A program made the position numbers and the translations under genes. Shown here one piece after another: positions 1 to 7,405 of a stretch of DNA of 31,718 nt; position 1 is the stretch's first letter, and every line of letters starts with the position of its first letter. Source of the stretch: Candidatus Omnitrophota bacterium. GTDB lineage: Bacteria; Omnitrophota; Koll11; Tantalellales; Tantalellaceae. The notes beneath the pieces were generated by a model that had not been told where the DNA came from, made no database searches, and saw nothing but the letters and a program-made list of their open reading frames with translations. The stretch covers positions 1-31,718 of the forward strand of contig JADGBB010000014.1 of assembly GCA_015231715.1 (NCBI GenBank), read 5' to 3'.

Positions 1-11
1 AGGGAAATAGT

Positions 12-800
12 ATGAAAATTATAGTTCTTATAAAACAGGTTCCGGATTCTACAGATGTAAAGATAGATCCGGTAACTAATACATTAAAAAGAGAAGGCGT
101 TGCCGCCATAATCAATCCTTTCGATATGTACGCGATAGAAGAAGGCGTAAGACTAAAGGAAAGATTGGGCGGGACTGTTGTTGTTGTTACAATGGGTCCT
201 CCTCAGGCTATGGAAGCTTTGAGAGAAGCAGTTTCTATGGGTTGTGACGAAGCAATTCTTTTAAGCGACAGAAAGTTTGCCGGAAGCGACACTTGGGCTA
301 CGAGCTACACTATATCACAGGCTGTTAAGAAGATCGGTGATTATTCTGTGATCCTTTGCGGCAAACAGGCTTCTGACGGTGATACTGCGCAGGTTGGACC
401 AGGAGTATCAACGCATTTGGGTATCCCGCAGGTAACTTATGTAAAAAAGATCGAAGAGATCACTAAGGATAAAGCTCGTGTAGAAAGAATGACTGAAGAA
501 GGTTATGATATTGTTGAAACCCCGCTGCCTGTTCTTTTTACTGTTGTAAAAGAGATAAACGAGCCAAGACTGCCTTCATTAAAAGGTAAAATGAAAGCTA
601 AAAAAATTGAAATACCTGTATGGACAGCTAAAGAGCTTGAATGTATAGATAAAAAGATAGGTCTTGACGGTTCTCCAACAAGGGTTGCTAAAGTTTTTTC
701 ACCTGAGCCAAGAGAAGGCGGACGTGTTTTAAAGGGCGAAGCTGATGAAACAGCTAAAGAATTAGTAGGTCTTATCAAAGATATTATTATTGGCGGATAG
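12..800 (+). CDS. etfB: Electron transfer flavoprotein beta subunit
   Basis: This is the beta subunit of the soluble EtfAB flavoprotein, which passes electrons between dehydrogenases and other carriers. At 262 aa it has normal family length. Visible motifs are INPFD near residue 35, TMGPPQA at 60-66, SDRKFAGSDTWATS at 85-98 and DGDTAQVGP at 122-130. From memory this pattern is that of the clostridial Bcd-type ETFs, whose beta-subunit flavin meets NADH and bifurcates electrons, rather than the mitochondrial type. An AGGG at bases 1-4 sits seven bases before the ATG. etfA follows after 14 bases, so the two are co-transcribed. The partner dehydrogenase is not in the window and may lie upstream. 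The family call is firm; bifurcation is inferred. Confidence 0.95.
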   Translation: MKIIVLIKQVPDSTDVKIDPVTNTLKREGVAAIINPFDMYAIEEGVRLKERLGGTVVVVTMGPPQAMEALREAVSMGCDEAILLSDRKFAGSDTWATSYTISQAVKKIGDYSVILCGKQASDGDTAQVGPGVSTHLGIPQVTYVKKIEEITKDKARVERMTEEGYDIVETPLPVLFTVVKEINEPRLPSLKGKMKAKKIEIPVWTAKELECIDKKIGLDGSPTRVAKVFSPEPREGGRVLKGEADETAKELVGLIKDIIIGG

Positions 801-814
801 GAGAAATCATAAAA

Positions 815-2023
815 ATGGCAGACGCAATTCAAATAATAAATAATAAATGTATTGGTTGTACGCTTTGTATTAAAGTATGTCCTTTTGGGGCCATGGTAAT
901 GCAAGACAAAAAAGCCGTTATTGATCTAACCAAATGTACTCTTTGCGGTGCTTGTGTTCAAGCATGTAAATTTGAGGCGATAGTGATGGCTGTTAAAGAC
1001 GCCAGCACCAAAAAAGTTGATGTTTCATTGTATAAAGATGTATGGGTTTTTGCTGAGCAGAAAAAAGGTGTTGTTCAATCTATATGCTTTGAGCTTTTGG
1101 GTAAAGGAAGAGAGCTTGCCGATGATCTGGGAGTTAAGCTTTGTGCGGTTCTTATGGGTTCAGGTATTGAAAATTCCTGTCAGGAACTTATCGAAAGAGG
1201 CGCTGACAAAGTTTATTATGTTGATAATCCAAGCCTTAAATCATATCAAGACGATCCATATACAAAAGTTTTTATAAAATTGATAGAAAAATACAAGCCT
1301 GAAATAGTACTTTGCGGAGCATCTGTTATAGGCAGAAGTCTTATATCCAGAGTTGCTGTTCCTTTAAATGCAGGACTTACAGCTGATTGTACCGGACTTG
1401 AAATTGATAAAAAAGAAAGGATCCTTTTACAGACCAGACCTGCTTTCGGCGGAAATATCATGGCTACGATCATATCACCTGATAATAGGCCTCAAATGGC
1501 AACTGTAAGGCATAAAGTTATGCAGGAGTCAGTGCCTGATAAGACAAGAAAGGGTGAAGTCATAAAAGATATTTTTGATGCAGAAACATATAAATCCAGA
1601 ACTACTCTAATAGATATCATTGAAGAAATTGAGGATACGATCAACATAGCCGAGGCTGATATCATTGTGACCGGCGGACGCGGAGTTGGTTCAAAAGAAA
1701 ATATGGATCTTATCAAAAATTTTGCTAAAACAATCGGGGCTGCCGTTGGAGCTTCAAGAGCCGTTGTTGATGAGGGATGGATGCCGTATTCTCATCAAGT
1801 AGGGCAGACCGGAAAAACAGTATGTCCTAAAATGTACATTGCCTGCGGTGTATCAGGGCAGATACAACATTTAATAGGCATGAAATCATCTGACGTAATA
1901 GTAGCTATCAACAGAGATGCTGACGCTCCAATTTTCACTGTAGCCACATACGGCATAGTAGATGACTTACACAAGGTCATTCCCAAGCTAACAGACCATT
2001 TCAAAAAAATCCTCGGAAAATAA
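815..2023 (+). CDS. etfA: Electron transfer flavoprotein alpha subunit with N-terminal 2[4Fe-4S] ferredoxin domain
   Basis: This is the alpha subunit of the ETF, with an extra N-terminal ferredoxin module. Two cluster-binding motifs are seen: C12-x2-C15-x2-C18-x3-C22P and C41-x2-C44-x2-C47-x3-C51. The ETF alpha domain follows. The C-terminal FAD domain shows GWMPYS from 321, QVGQTGKTV 328-336, YIACGVSGQIQH 341-352 and AINRDADAPIF 364-374. At 402 aa it exceeds the usual 310-340 aa by the ferredoxin module. Similar fusions are known in ETFs of caffeyl-CoA reductase and lactate dehydrogenase complexes of anaerobes, so a low-potential electron route is likely. An AGGAGA at 799-804, overlapping the etfB stop, is the SD site. 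No strong terminator follows, only the palindromic patch at 2038-2110. Confidence 0.95.
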   Translation: MADAIQIINNKCIGCTLCIKVCPFGAMVMQDKKAVIDLTKCTLCGACVQACKFEAIVMAVKDASTKKVDVSLYKDVWVFAEQKKGVVQSICFELLGKGRELADDLGVKLCAVLMGSGIENSCQELIERGADKVYYVDNPSLKSYQDDPYTKVFIKLIEKYKPEIVLCGASVIGRSLISRVAVPLNAGLTADCTGLEIDKKERILLQTRPAFGGNIMATIISPDNRPQMATVRHKVMQESVPDKTRKGEVIKDIFDAETYKSRTTLIDIIEEIEDTINIAEADIIVTGGRGVGSKENMDLIKNFAKTIGAAVGASRAVVDEGWMPYSHQVGQTGKTVCPKMYIACGVSGQIQHLIGMKSSDVIVAINRDADAPIFTVATYGIVDDLHKVIPKLTDHFKKILGK

Positions 2024-2037
2024 GTCTTTAAAATTTT

Positions 2038-2110
2038 ACAGGACAAGTTCGGTTTGTTAAATAATAAAAACTAACAAAGAGTTAGTTGCTAACAAGTTGG
2101 ACCTGTCCCT
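2038..2110. repeat. Palindromic patch downstream of etfA
   Basis: This non-coding patch holds several nested inverted repeats. AACTAAC (2069-2075) pairs with GTTAGTT (2081-2087) around a 5-base loop. TTTGTTA (2053-2059) pairs with TAACAAA (2072-2078), and shares bases with the first stem, so the two exclude each other. ACAGG (2038-2042) pairs with CCTGT (2102-2106) as an outer stem. There is no T-run that would make it a standard terminator. The right end, GGACCTGTCCCT, looks like the end of a small mobile or REP-like palindromic element, but this is only an impression. Confidence 0.4.
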
Positions 2111-2198
2111 ATTTTACTTTACCAATTTTATTTGCTCTACATTTCGTGGTTTTTTTTTGAGGCGCCCCTATATTTAGTGATTTTGTTGTTTTTATTTC

Positions 2199-2227
2199 TT
2201 GACATATTTACCATTTTAGTGCATACT
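2199..2227 (+). promoter_or_regulatory. Sigma-70-like promoter of the MerR-like gene
   Basis: A perfect -35 TTGACA (2199-2204) is followed, after 17 bases, by CATACT (2222-2227), a 4/6 match to the -10 consensus. The start of transcription would be near 2234, giving a leader of about 60 bases that contains the hexamer array. A short inverted repeat, TTGTC (2230-2234) and GACAA (2242-2246), spans the expected start site. It is the best-looking promoter I found in the window. Confidence 0.65.
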
Positions 2228-2244
2228 TCTTGTCGAAGTTGGAC

Positions 2245-2290
2245 AAACCTGAATAAACATTATCAAACCTATATAAACCTCAAGAAAGGT
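2245..2290 (+). promoter_or_regulatory. Tandem AAACCT-type hexamers with exact 10-bp period
   Basis: Hexamers start at 2245 (AAACCT), 2255 (AAACAT), 2265 (AAACCT) and 2275 (AAACCT), each separated by four variable bases. A weaker fifth copy at 2285 (AAAGGT) is in the same register and forms part of the ribosome binding site. All copies point the same way and would sit on one face of the helix. They lie between the predicted transcription start and the start codon of the MerR-like gene. This is the expected layout for a protein that binds direct repeats head to tail, and autoregulation by the adjacent gene product is the simplest guess. Confidence 0.6.
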
Positions 2291-2295
2291 GGGAT

Positions 2296-2508
2296 ATGAT
2301 TCATGAGATCAAACGCAAATACACTGTTCAGGATGTTGCTGATATGATCGGTGTATATCGCGGAACTGTTATTAATTATGAGAAGAAAGGGATCTTCCCG
2401 GAATCTTCGCGTAATCCGATCAATGGATACCGTGAATATACGGAAGAAGATGTAGAGATGCTTCAGAATATTCTTGCAGGTGAAGTTGCGAAAGAAGTTA
2501 GTATTTAG
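2296..2508 (+). CDS. Minimal MerR-type (BldC-like) DNA-binding protein
   Basis: This 70-residue protein is almost entirely one winged helix-turn-helix of the MerR type (residues 9-60). It starts YTVQDVADMIGV, continues TVINYEKKGIFP and has the wing-like NPINGYREYTEEDVEML. It lacks the dimerising coiled coil and effector domain of classical MerR proteins. That resembles BldC of Streptomyces, a small MerR-like protein known to bind direct repeats as head-to-tail multimers. AGGTGG at 2287-2292 is a good SD. Codon use differs from neighbours: all four Arg codons are CGC/CGT and none of eight Ile codons is ATA, while neighbours favour AGA and use ATA freely. This suggests high expression or transfer. 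It could also be a general nucleoid or chromosome factor, since smc follows. The fold is firm; the function is not known. Confidence 0.85.
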   Translation: MIHEIKRKYTVQDVADMIGVYRGTVINYEKKGIFPESSRNPINGYREYTEEDVEMLQNILAGEVAKEVSI

Positions 2509-2517
2509 TTTTAGTGA

Positions 2518-2545
2518 TTGTGTTCAAAAAATTCAAACATAGAAT
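2518..2545 (+). promoter_or_regulatory. Possible weak promoter for smc
   Basis: TTGTGT (2518-2523) and TAGAAT (2540-2545, 5/6 to the -10 consensus) are 16 bases apart in the 62-base gap before smc. The -35 is poor, so smc may instead be read through from the upstream promoter at 2199. Confidence 0.25.
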
Positions 2546-2570
2546 TGTAATAAAACTAACAGGAGAATAA

Positions 2571-5500
2571 ATGTATTTTAAAAAAATTGAGATAGTTGGA
2601 TTTAAGTCATTTCTTAATAAAACTGTACTTAAGATGGAGCCCGGTGTTACTGCTATAGTCGGCCCTAACGGCTGCGGTAAGAGTAATATTGTTGATGCCA
2701 TAAAATGGGTTCTAGGAGAACAGTCTACAAAGGCTATGCGTTCTTCCAGCATGCAGGATGTTATTTTTAACGGCACTGATAAGTTCGAGCCGGTCAATAT
2801 GGCGGAAGTATCGATAACTTTTGATAATACTGACCGCAAGCTTCATGTTGATTACGATGAAGTTACAATTACAAGGCGACTGCACCGCTCAGGTGAAAGT
2901 GATTACCTTATTAATAAAACTCCTGTAAGGCTTATGGATGTTAGGGATATGATCATGGGTACAGGTATCGGTACAAGTTCTTATTCCGTTATTGAACAGG
3001 GGAAAATGGACCTTATCCTTAGTTCTAAACCGGAAGAAAGACGAATAGTTTTTGAAGAAGCCAGCGGCATCACAAGATATAAAGCTAAAAAGAAAGAAGC
3101 ATTGCAGAAGCTGGAACGCACACAGGATAACCTTACCAGAATTAATGATATCGTCAAAGAAGTTGAGAGGCAGATAAAAGGCATTGAAAGGCAAGCCAGA
3201 AAAGCCGATAGATATAAAGCCTTTTTTGATGAGTGTAAAGATCTGGACATAAAATTGAATTATAAAAAAGTCAAAGCGCTTGATTCTGACGAAATAAATA
3301 TGGGCTCTGATTCATCCACTCGAAAAGCCACAACAGACGGTCTTTCCGAAGATATAACTATGTTGACTGAAGAGTTAGCGCAAGCGCGTAAAGCACTTAA
3401 CAGCACAATGGAAGAGCTTCACGGCGAACAGGAAGAAATAATGAGATTATCTTCCGATATTGATAAAAATGTTCACATTACAAGAGTGAACACAGACAGA
3501 GTCGGAGAGCTTGAAAAATATATTCAAAGGCTTGATTGGGAAATTGAGGAAGCGGCCCAAAGAAAAGAGAAACTCAAAGAGAGAGTTGAATTTCTAAACG
3601 CTAAACATGCCGAAATTTCTAAAAAGAAATCTTCAAAAGATGAGGAGCTGGGTAATATTGAAACACGTTCAAGAAGCATTTTGGATGATATCAGAATGTA
3701 TGAACATGAACTGAGTGTTGATAGAAGCAAGACCTACAATATTGTTGAAGAACAGACAAAACTCAAGAACGCGCTTATCAGGCTGAATTCTGACGTGCAG
3801 AATATTACCGCGAGAATAAAACGCCTTAACTTCGAAAAAGATACTGTACAAAAAGAAACGGTCAAAGTGCAGGAGCAGCTCAGCTTTTTGTTCGTGCAGA
3901 TGGAAGAGGTTAAGACAGATCTTGAAAAAAGAAAAAAAGAATTGGATGATTTCAATGTTGAGTTTTATGGCAGCCAAAAAAAGCTGGATACATTAAAAAA
4001 TGAGCTGATGGATAAAGAGAGAAGAGTTCATGAAATTAAGCCTCGTATGGAATTTTTGCAAAAAATTATTTCTGAAAGAGAAGGTATTAAAAAAAGCGTT
4101 AAAGAGATAATAAAACTTAAAGAAGCCGGAAGGCCCGAATTCCAAGGAGTTCACGGTATATTATCCGAAATAATAAAAGTTAGATCCGGATATGAAGAGT
4201 CGCTTGAGGCTTGTCTTGGTGAGTATTCACAAGCACTTATTGTTGAAACAAGAACTATGGCCGAGAATGTTATGGGTTATTTACAGAGTTATTCATTATC
4301 CAGCGCAAGCTTTATTATTTTGGATGAACTTCAGAATAAGAAATCTTTAAACCGCATGTCGAATGAGGAACTAGCTGATCTTGGGGTAAGCAATATACTT
4401 GAAGTTGTTGATACCAAAGAAGAATATAAATCCGCTTTTTGCGCTATGCTTAATAATATTTATGTTTGTCATCAAAGAGATGATACTTACAACAAAATGA
4501 AAGTTCTTTCGGATTTTGACGGTGCTATTATTTCTTTGTCAGGAGAAGTCATCGGCAAAGGGCAATATAGAAGTAAAAATTATTCTACCGAAGAAGTAGT
4601 TTCGATCTTTGGCCGTCAGGAGAAACTTGATGAATTAAAAAAAGAAGAGCAGATCCTTTCTTGTGAAATAAACGAAAAGAAGAAAGATGCGCTAGAGCTT
4701 CAAACATGGTTAAAACAGGCGGCAGTAAATAAAGAAAATTTAGAAATATCTCTACGCGAAAAACAGCTGGAGTTTGCGGATGTATCATCCAAAAAATCTG
4801 TTGTCGGGGAAAAGGCTGATTCTTTAAGCACTGAAGTAACTGTTATCGTCGATGAAATAAAGACCGAAGAAGCACAGCTTGAGGAATTTAAGAACGAGGG
4901 GAAAACGTTAAATATTAAATTAAATGAGCTTGAACAAGAAAATAATGTAGTGGTCGAAAAAATGGAACAAATGCAGTCCAAAATTAAAGAGCACTTACGC
5001 AATAGGGATGAAGTAGTAAATATTATAAATGATTTCAGAATTGAATTATCGGCTTTGAGAAAAGAAGAAGAACATTTGCTTGAAGCATTGACCAGAGAAA
5101 AAGATAATCTTAATAATATGGGTTCTGATATAGAGAACAAGAAAACAATGATCGATGATACGGCCGCAAAAATTAATGGATTGAAAAACGAATCATCTTC
5201 TTTGACCGAGACAAATGAATCACTTCGTGTTCTTATTGAAGAAAAAACACAGGGTATTTCAGGAAAGAAAGAGGAAAAAGAAAACTTGGTCTCAAAAATC
5301 GAGCGTACAGAAATATCTTTAAGACAGAAAGAATCAAGTTTAGAAAAACTTAGAGATGAGGCCAGGGACCTTGATATTAAACGCAAAGAGATCGAATACA
5401 AAATAGAGAATATCAAACAAAAGATACAGGATTCGTATAAGGTAGATATATTAAATGTTGCGGTTGAGATCGAAGAAGGTTTTGACTCAGGCCATGCCGA

Positions 5501-6197
5501 AGAGAGGGTTTTGGAGCTAAAAAGCAAAATGGAAAATATGGGCGAAGTGAGCTTAGGCGCCTCAATGGAATTGGAACAGCTGGAAAAAAGATTCCTATTT
5601 TTAACTACACAGAGAGATGATCTTGTCAGAGGCCGTGAAGATATCCTTAAAGCTATACAAAAGATCAATAAGACAACAAAAGCTATGTTCATGGAATCAT
5701 TCGACAGCATAAGGGCGGAATTTTCTACATATTTCAAGATGCTTTTCAATGGCGGGAAAGCGGAGCTTGTACTTGAAGACGAACATAATATATTGGAATG
5801 CGGAATTGATATAGTTGTAAGGCCTCCGGGGAAAAAGCTGCAAAATATTATGCTTCTTTCGGGCGGAGAAAAGGCAATGACAGCTATAGCTTTGATATTC
5901 GCTATATTTAAGGTTAATCCGAGTCCATTTTGTATATTGGACGAAATCGATGCTCCTTTAGATGAGTCAAATGTTGTTAGATTCTCAAGAGTATTAGGTG
6001 AGTTCCTTAAGTTATCACAGTTCATTATCGTAACTCATAACAGAATGACCATACAACTCGCGGATGTTCTTTATGGTGTTACAATGCAGGATAAAGGTGT
6101 TTCAAAAATAGTTTCCGTTAAGTTTGCTGACGAAGAGAAAGTACGTGCTGATGAAGAAAAAGCTCGGGTCTATGATGAGATCCCATCGGCCATTTAA
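2571..6197 (+). CDS. smc: Chromosome partition protein SMC
   Basis: SMC is the ATPase of the bacterial condensin that, with ScpA and ScpB, organises and segregates the nucleoid. At 1208 aa it has family length. The N-terminal head carries Walker A GPNGCGKS at 31-38. Long coiled coils flank a hinge at about 523-665 (EFQGVHGILSEII onward). The C-terminal head has the ABC signature SGGEK at 1097-1101 and Walker B with D1124-E1125 (CILDEIDAP). A charged tail repeating an ADEEK-type segment follows. AGGAGA (2561-2566) sits four bases before the ATG. The pncC start lies seven bases past the stop. scpA and scpB are not in the window. Confidence 0.97.
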   Translation: MYFKKIEIVGFKSFLNKTVLKMEPGVTAIVGPNGCGKSNIVDAIKWVLGEQSTKAMRSSSMQDVIFNGTDKFEPVNMAEVSITFDNTDRKLHVDYDEVTITRRLHRSGESDYLINKTPVRLMDVRDMIMGTGIGTSSYSVIEQGKMDLILSSKPEERRIVFEEASGITRYKAKKKEALQKLERTQDNLTRINDIVKEVERQIKGIERQARKADRYKAFFDECKDLDIKLNYKKVKALDSDEINMGSDSSTRKATTDGLSEDITMLTEELAQARKALNSTMEELHGEQEEIMRLSSDIDKNVHITRVNTDRVGELEKYIQRLDWEIEEAAQRKEKLKERVEFLNAKHAEISKKKSSKDEELGNIETRSRSILDDIRMYEHELSVDRSKTYNIVEEQTKLKNALIRLNSDVQNITARIKRLNFEKDTVQKETVKVQEQLSFLFVQMEEVKTDLEKRKKELDDFNVEFYGSQKKLDTLKNELMDKERRVHEIKPRMEFLQKIISEREGIKKSVKEIIKLKEAGRPEFQGVHGILSEIIKVRSGYEESLEACLGEYSQALIVETRTMAENVMGYLQSYSLSSASFIILDELQNKKSLNRMSNEELADLGVSNILEVVDTKEEYKSAFCAMLNNIYVCHQRDDTYNKMKVLSDFDGAIISLSGEVIGKGQYRSKNYSTEEVVSIFGRQEKLDELKKEEQILSCEINEKKKDALELQTWLKQAAVNKENLEISLREKQLEFADVSSKKSVVGEKADSLSTEVTVIVDEIKTEEAQLEEFKNEGKTLNIKLNELEQENNVVVEKMEQMQSKIKEHLRNRDEVVNIINDFRIELSALRKEEEHLLEALTREKDNLNNMGSDIENKKTMIDDTAAKINGLKNESSSLTETNESLRVLIEEKTQGISGKKEEKENLVSKIERTEISLRQKESSLEKLRDEARDLDIKRKEIEYKIENIKQKIQDSYKVDILNVAVEIEEGFDSGHAEERVLELKSKMENMGEVSLGASMELEQLEKRFLFLTTQRDDLVRGREDILKAIQKINKTTKAMFMESFDSIRAEFSTYFKMLFNGGKAELVLEDEHNILECGIDIVVRPPGKKLQNIMLLSGGEKAMTAIALIFAIFKVNPSPFCILDEIDAPLDESNVVRFSRVLGEFLKLSQFIIVTHNRMTIQLADVLYGVTMQDKGVSKIVSVKFADEEKVRADEEKARVYDEIPSAI

Positions 6198-6204
6198 AGT
6201 GCGG

Positions 6205-6669
6205 ATGTCGAACGAAAGAAAATTAGTTGAACTTTTCAAAGAAAAAAAACTGACTATTTCTACAGCTGAATCTTGTACCGGGGGTTTAGTTTCAAGCCTT
6301 ATAACCGATATCCCAGGCTCTTCTGCGATGTTTAAAGGCGGGGTTGTCGCCTATGCCAATGAAATCAAAACAAATATTTTGTTTGTAAAAAAAGATATCA
6401 TAGAAAAACACGGAGCGGTTAGTAAAGAGGTCGCTGCTCTAATGGCAGAAAGCGCGCTTAAAAAATTCAAAACTGTTTTTGCTGTATCGCTTACCGGAAT
6501 AGCCGGACCTAAAGGTTGTACGGCTAAAAAGCCTGTTGGTTTAGTTTTTATAGGTGTTTCCGGACGGATGGGGACTACAGTTAAAAAGTATATATTTGAA
6601 GGAACACGAAAAATATTGAAGCGTAAATTTGCTGAACAGGCGATAAAGGATGTGCTTAAAAAAATATGA
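6205..6669 (+). CDS. pncC: Stand-alone CinA C-terminal domain, NMN amidase (PncC) type
   Basis: This is the CinA C-terminal domain, which in known members removes the amide of nicotinamide mononucleotide to recycle pyridine nucleotides. From ATG 6205 it is 154 aa, the normal size for a stand-alone form. Motifs are TAESCTGG at 20-27, with the conserved serine, SLTGIAGP at 95-102, and KPVGLVFIG at 109-117. The N-terminal COG1058-type domain of full CinA is absent. In-frame ATGs at 6124, 6172 and 6175 lie inside smc and would add residues with no family match. No clear SD precedes 6205, so translation may be coupled to smc. Its stop overlaps thpR by ATGA. Confidence 0.88.
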   Translation: MSNERKLVELFKEKKLTISTAESCTGGLVSSLITDIPGSSAMFKGGVVAYANEIKTNILFVKKDIIEKHGAVSKEVAALMAESALKKFKTVFAVSLTGIAGPKGCTAKKPVGLVFIGVSGRMGTTVKKYIFEGTRKILKRKFAEQAIKDVLKKI

Positions 6670-7232
6670 ATGATACAATACGTTTGTTTATAGCAATTGA
6701 ACTTTCAAGTGAAGCAAAAAAAACTTTGCTTAATATAGTCGACACATTGAAAACTTCTGAAGCTGATGTGAAATGGGCTGATCAGGGAACGATGCATTTG
6801 ACTTTAAGGTTTTTAGGCGATATGCCTATAAAATCAATTGAAAAACTTAAAACTAAAATTCCTAAAATTTTACTGGGCATTGCACCTTTTGATTTTGAGC
6901 TTTCCCAGATCGGTGTTTTTTCAAGCTGGACAACTCCTCAGGTCCTTTGGGTCGGGGCGCGGGATGAAAATAATAAATTAAATAATATTTCCGAAAAGAT
7001 AAGACAAGGTACTTTTTTTGAATCATTCAATAAAGATAAAAAAGCTTTTGTGCCGCATATTACTCTTGGCCGGATAAAAAGTTCTTCTCATAGAGTAGCT
7101 TTAAGAAAAATAGCCAGAAGCATTGTAGTGCCTCCTGTCAAAGTTAATGTTTCAACGGTCACACTTTTTTCTTCAAAATTTGCCCCGGGCGGTGTTTTGC
7201 ATACACCTTTAGCCAGATTTGACCTAAAATAA
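6666..7232 (+). CDS. thpR: RNA 2',3'-cyclic phosphodiesterase (2'-5' RNA ligase family)
   Basis: ThpR is a 2H-phosphoesterase that opens 2',3'-cyclic phosphates on RNA ends and can act as a reversible 2'-5' ligase. At 188 aa it has normal length. Both hallmark motifs are present: HLTL at 44-47 and HITL at 131-134. The N-terminus IRLFIAIELS is typical. It overlaps pncC by ATGA and is the last gene before the recA promoter region, so it likely ends the smc transcript. The physiological substrate is unknown in bacteria. Confidence 0.92.
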   Translation: MNDTIRLFIAIELSSEAKKTLLNIVDTLKTSEADVKWADQGTMHLTLRFLGDMPIKSIEKLKTKIPKILLGIAPFDFELSQIGVFSSWTTPQVLWVGARDENNKLNNISEKIRQGTFFESFNKDKKAFVPHITLGRIKSSSHRVALRKIARSIVVPPVKVNVSTVTLFSSKFAPGGVLHTPLARFDLK

Positions 7233-7235
7233 AAA

Positions 7236-7260
7236 TTTTTTAATTTTTTTAATTTTTTTT
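7236..7260. other. Three phased T-tracts after thpR
   Basis: Runs of 6, 7 and 8 Ts begin at 7236, 7244 and 7253, each separated by AA. The spacing is close to a helical turn, so the DNA may be bent, or the tract may help transcripts from thpR end. No hairpin precedes it, so it is not a standard terminator. Confidence 0.5.
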
Positions 7261-7264
7261 GAAA

Positions 7265-7284
7265 GCTTTTTGCCTTCAAAAAGC
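7265..7284. terminator. Hairpin between thpR and recA, possible weak terminator
   Basis: GCTTTTTG (7265-7272) and CAAAAAGC (7277-7284) form a perfect 8-bp stem with a CCTT loop. The T-rich tract lies before rather than after it. The following GTCTTATATTGT is only moderately T-rich, so termination on the + strand is likely to be partial at best. Confidence 0.35.
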
Positions 7285-7344
7285 GTCTTATATTGTCAGG
7301 AGGTGTAAAGATCGAGGGGAAACAAAATTAAGGTGAAAAAAATA

Positions 7345-7374
7345 TTTCCATATTATAGTCATATATTATATACT
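7345..7374 (+). promoter_or_regulatory. Predicted recA promoter
   Basis: TTTCCA (7345-7350, 4/6) and TATACT (7369-7374, 5/6) are 18 bases apart. Transcription would start near 7381, about 25 bases before the recA start codon. The -10 lies within the central part of the inverted repeat at 7357-7382, so a bound repressor would block it. Confidence 0.5.
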
Positions 7375-7382
7375 ATATGACT
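7357..7382. promoter_or_regulatory. Operator-like inverted repeat over the recA -10
   Basis: AGTCATATA (7357-7365) and TATATGACT (7374-7382) are exact reverse complements of 9 bp with an 8-base spacer, which is the geometry of a dimeric repressor site. Its position over the predicted -10 suggests damage-responsive control of recA. It does not look like the E. coli (CTGT-N8-ACAG) or Gram-positive (GAAC-N4-GTTC) SOS boxes. The AT-rich arms mean that part of the symmetry could be chance. Confidence 0.5.
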
Positions 7383-7405
7383 TATATTACAAAAAAGGGG
7401 GAGTT

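Noticed and set aside
4700..6025. Open frame of 441 codons on the minus strand opposite smc
   Set aside because: It is Ser/Phe/Leu-rich with no recognisable domain and mirrors the coiled-coil codons of smc, so it is a shadow frame.
7298..7305. Orphan strong Shine-Dalgarno AGGAGGTG before recA
   Set aside because: No ATG, GTG or TTG lies at a usable distance downstream, and it is upstream of the predicted recA promoter.
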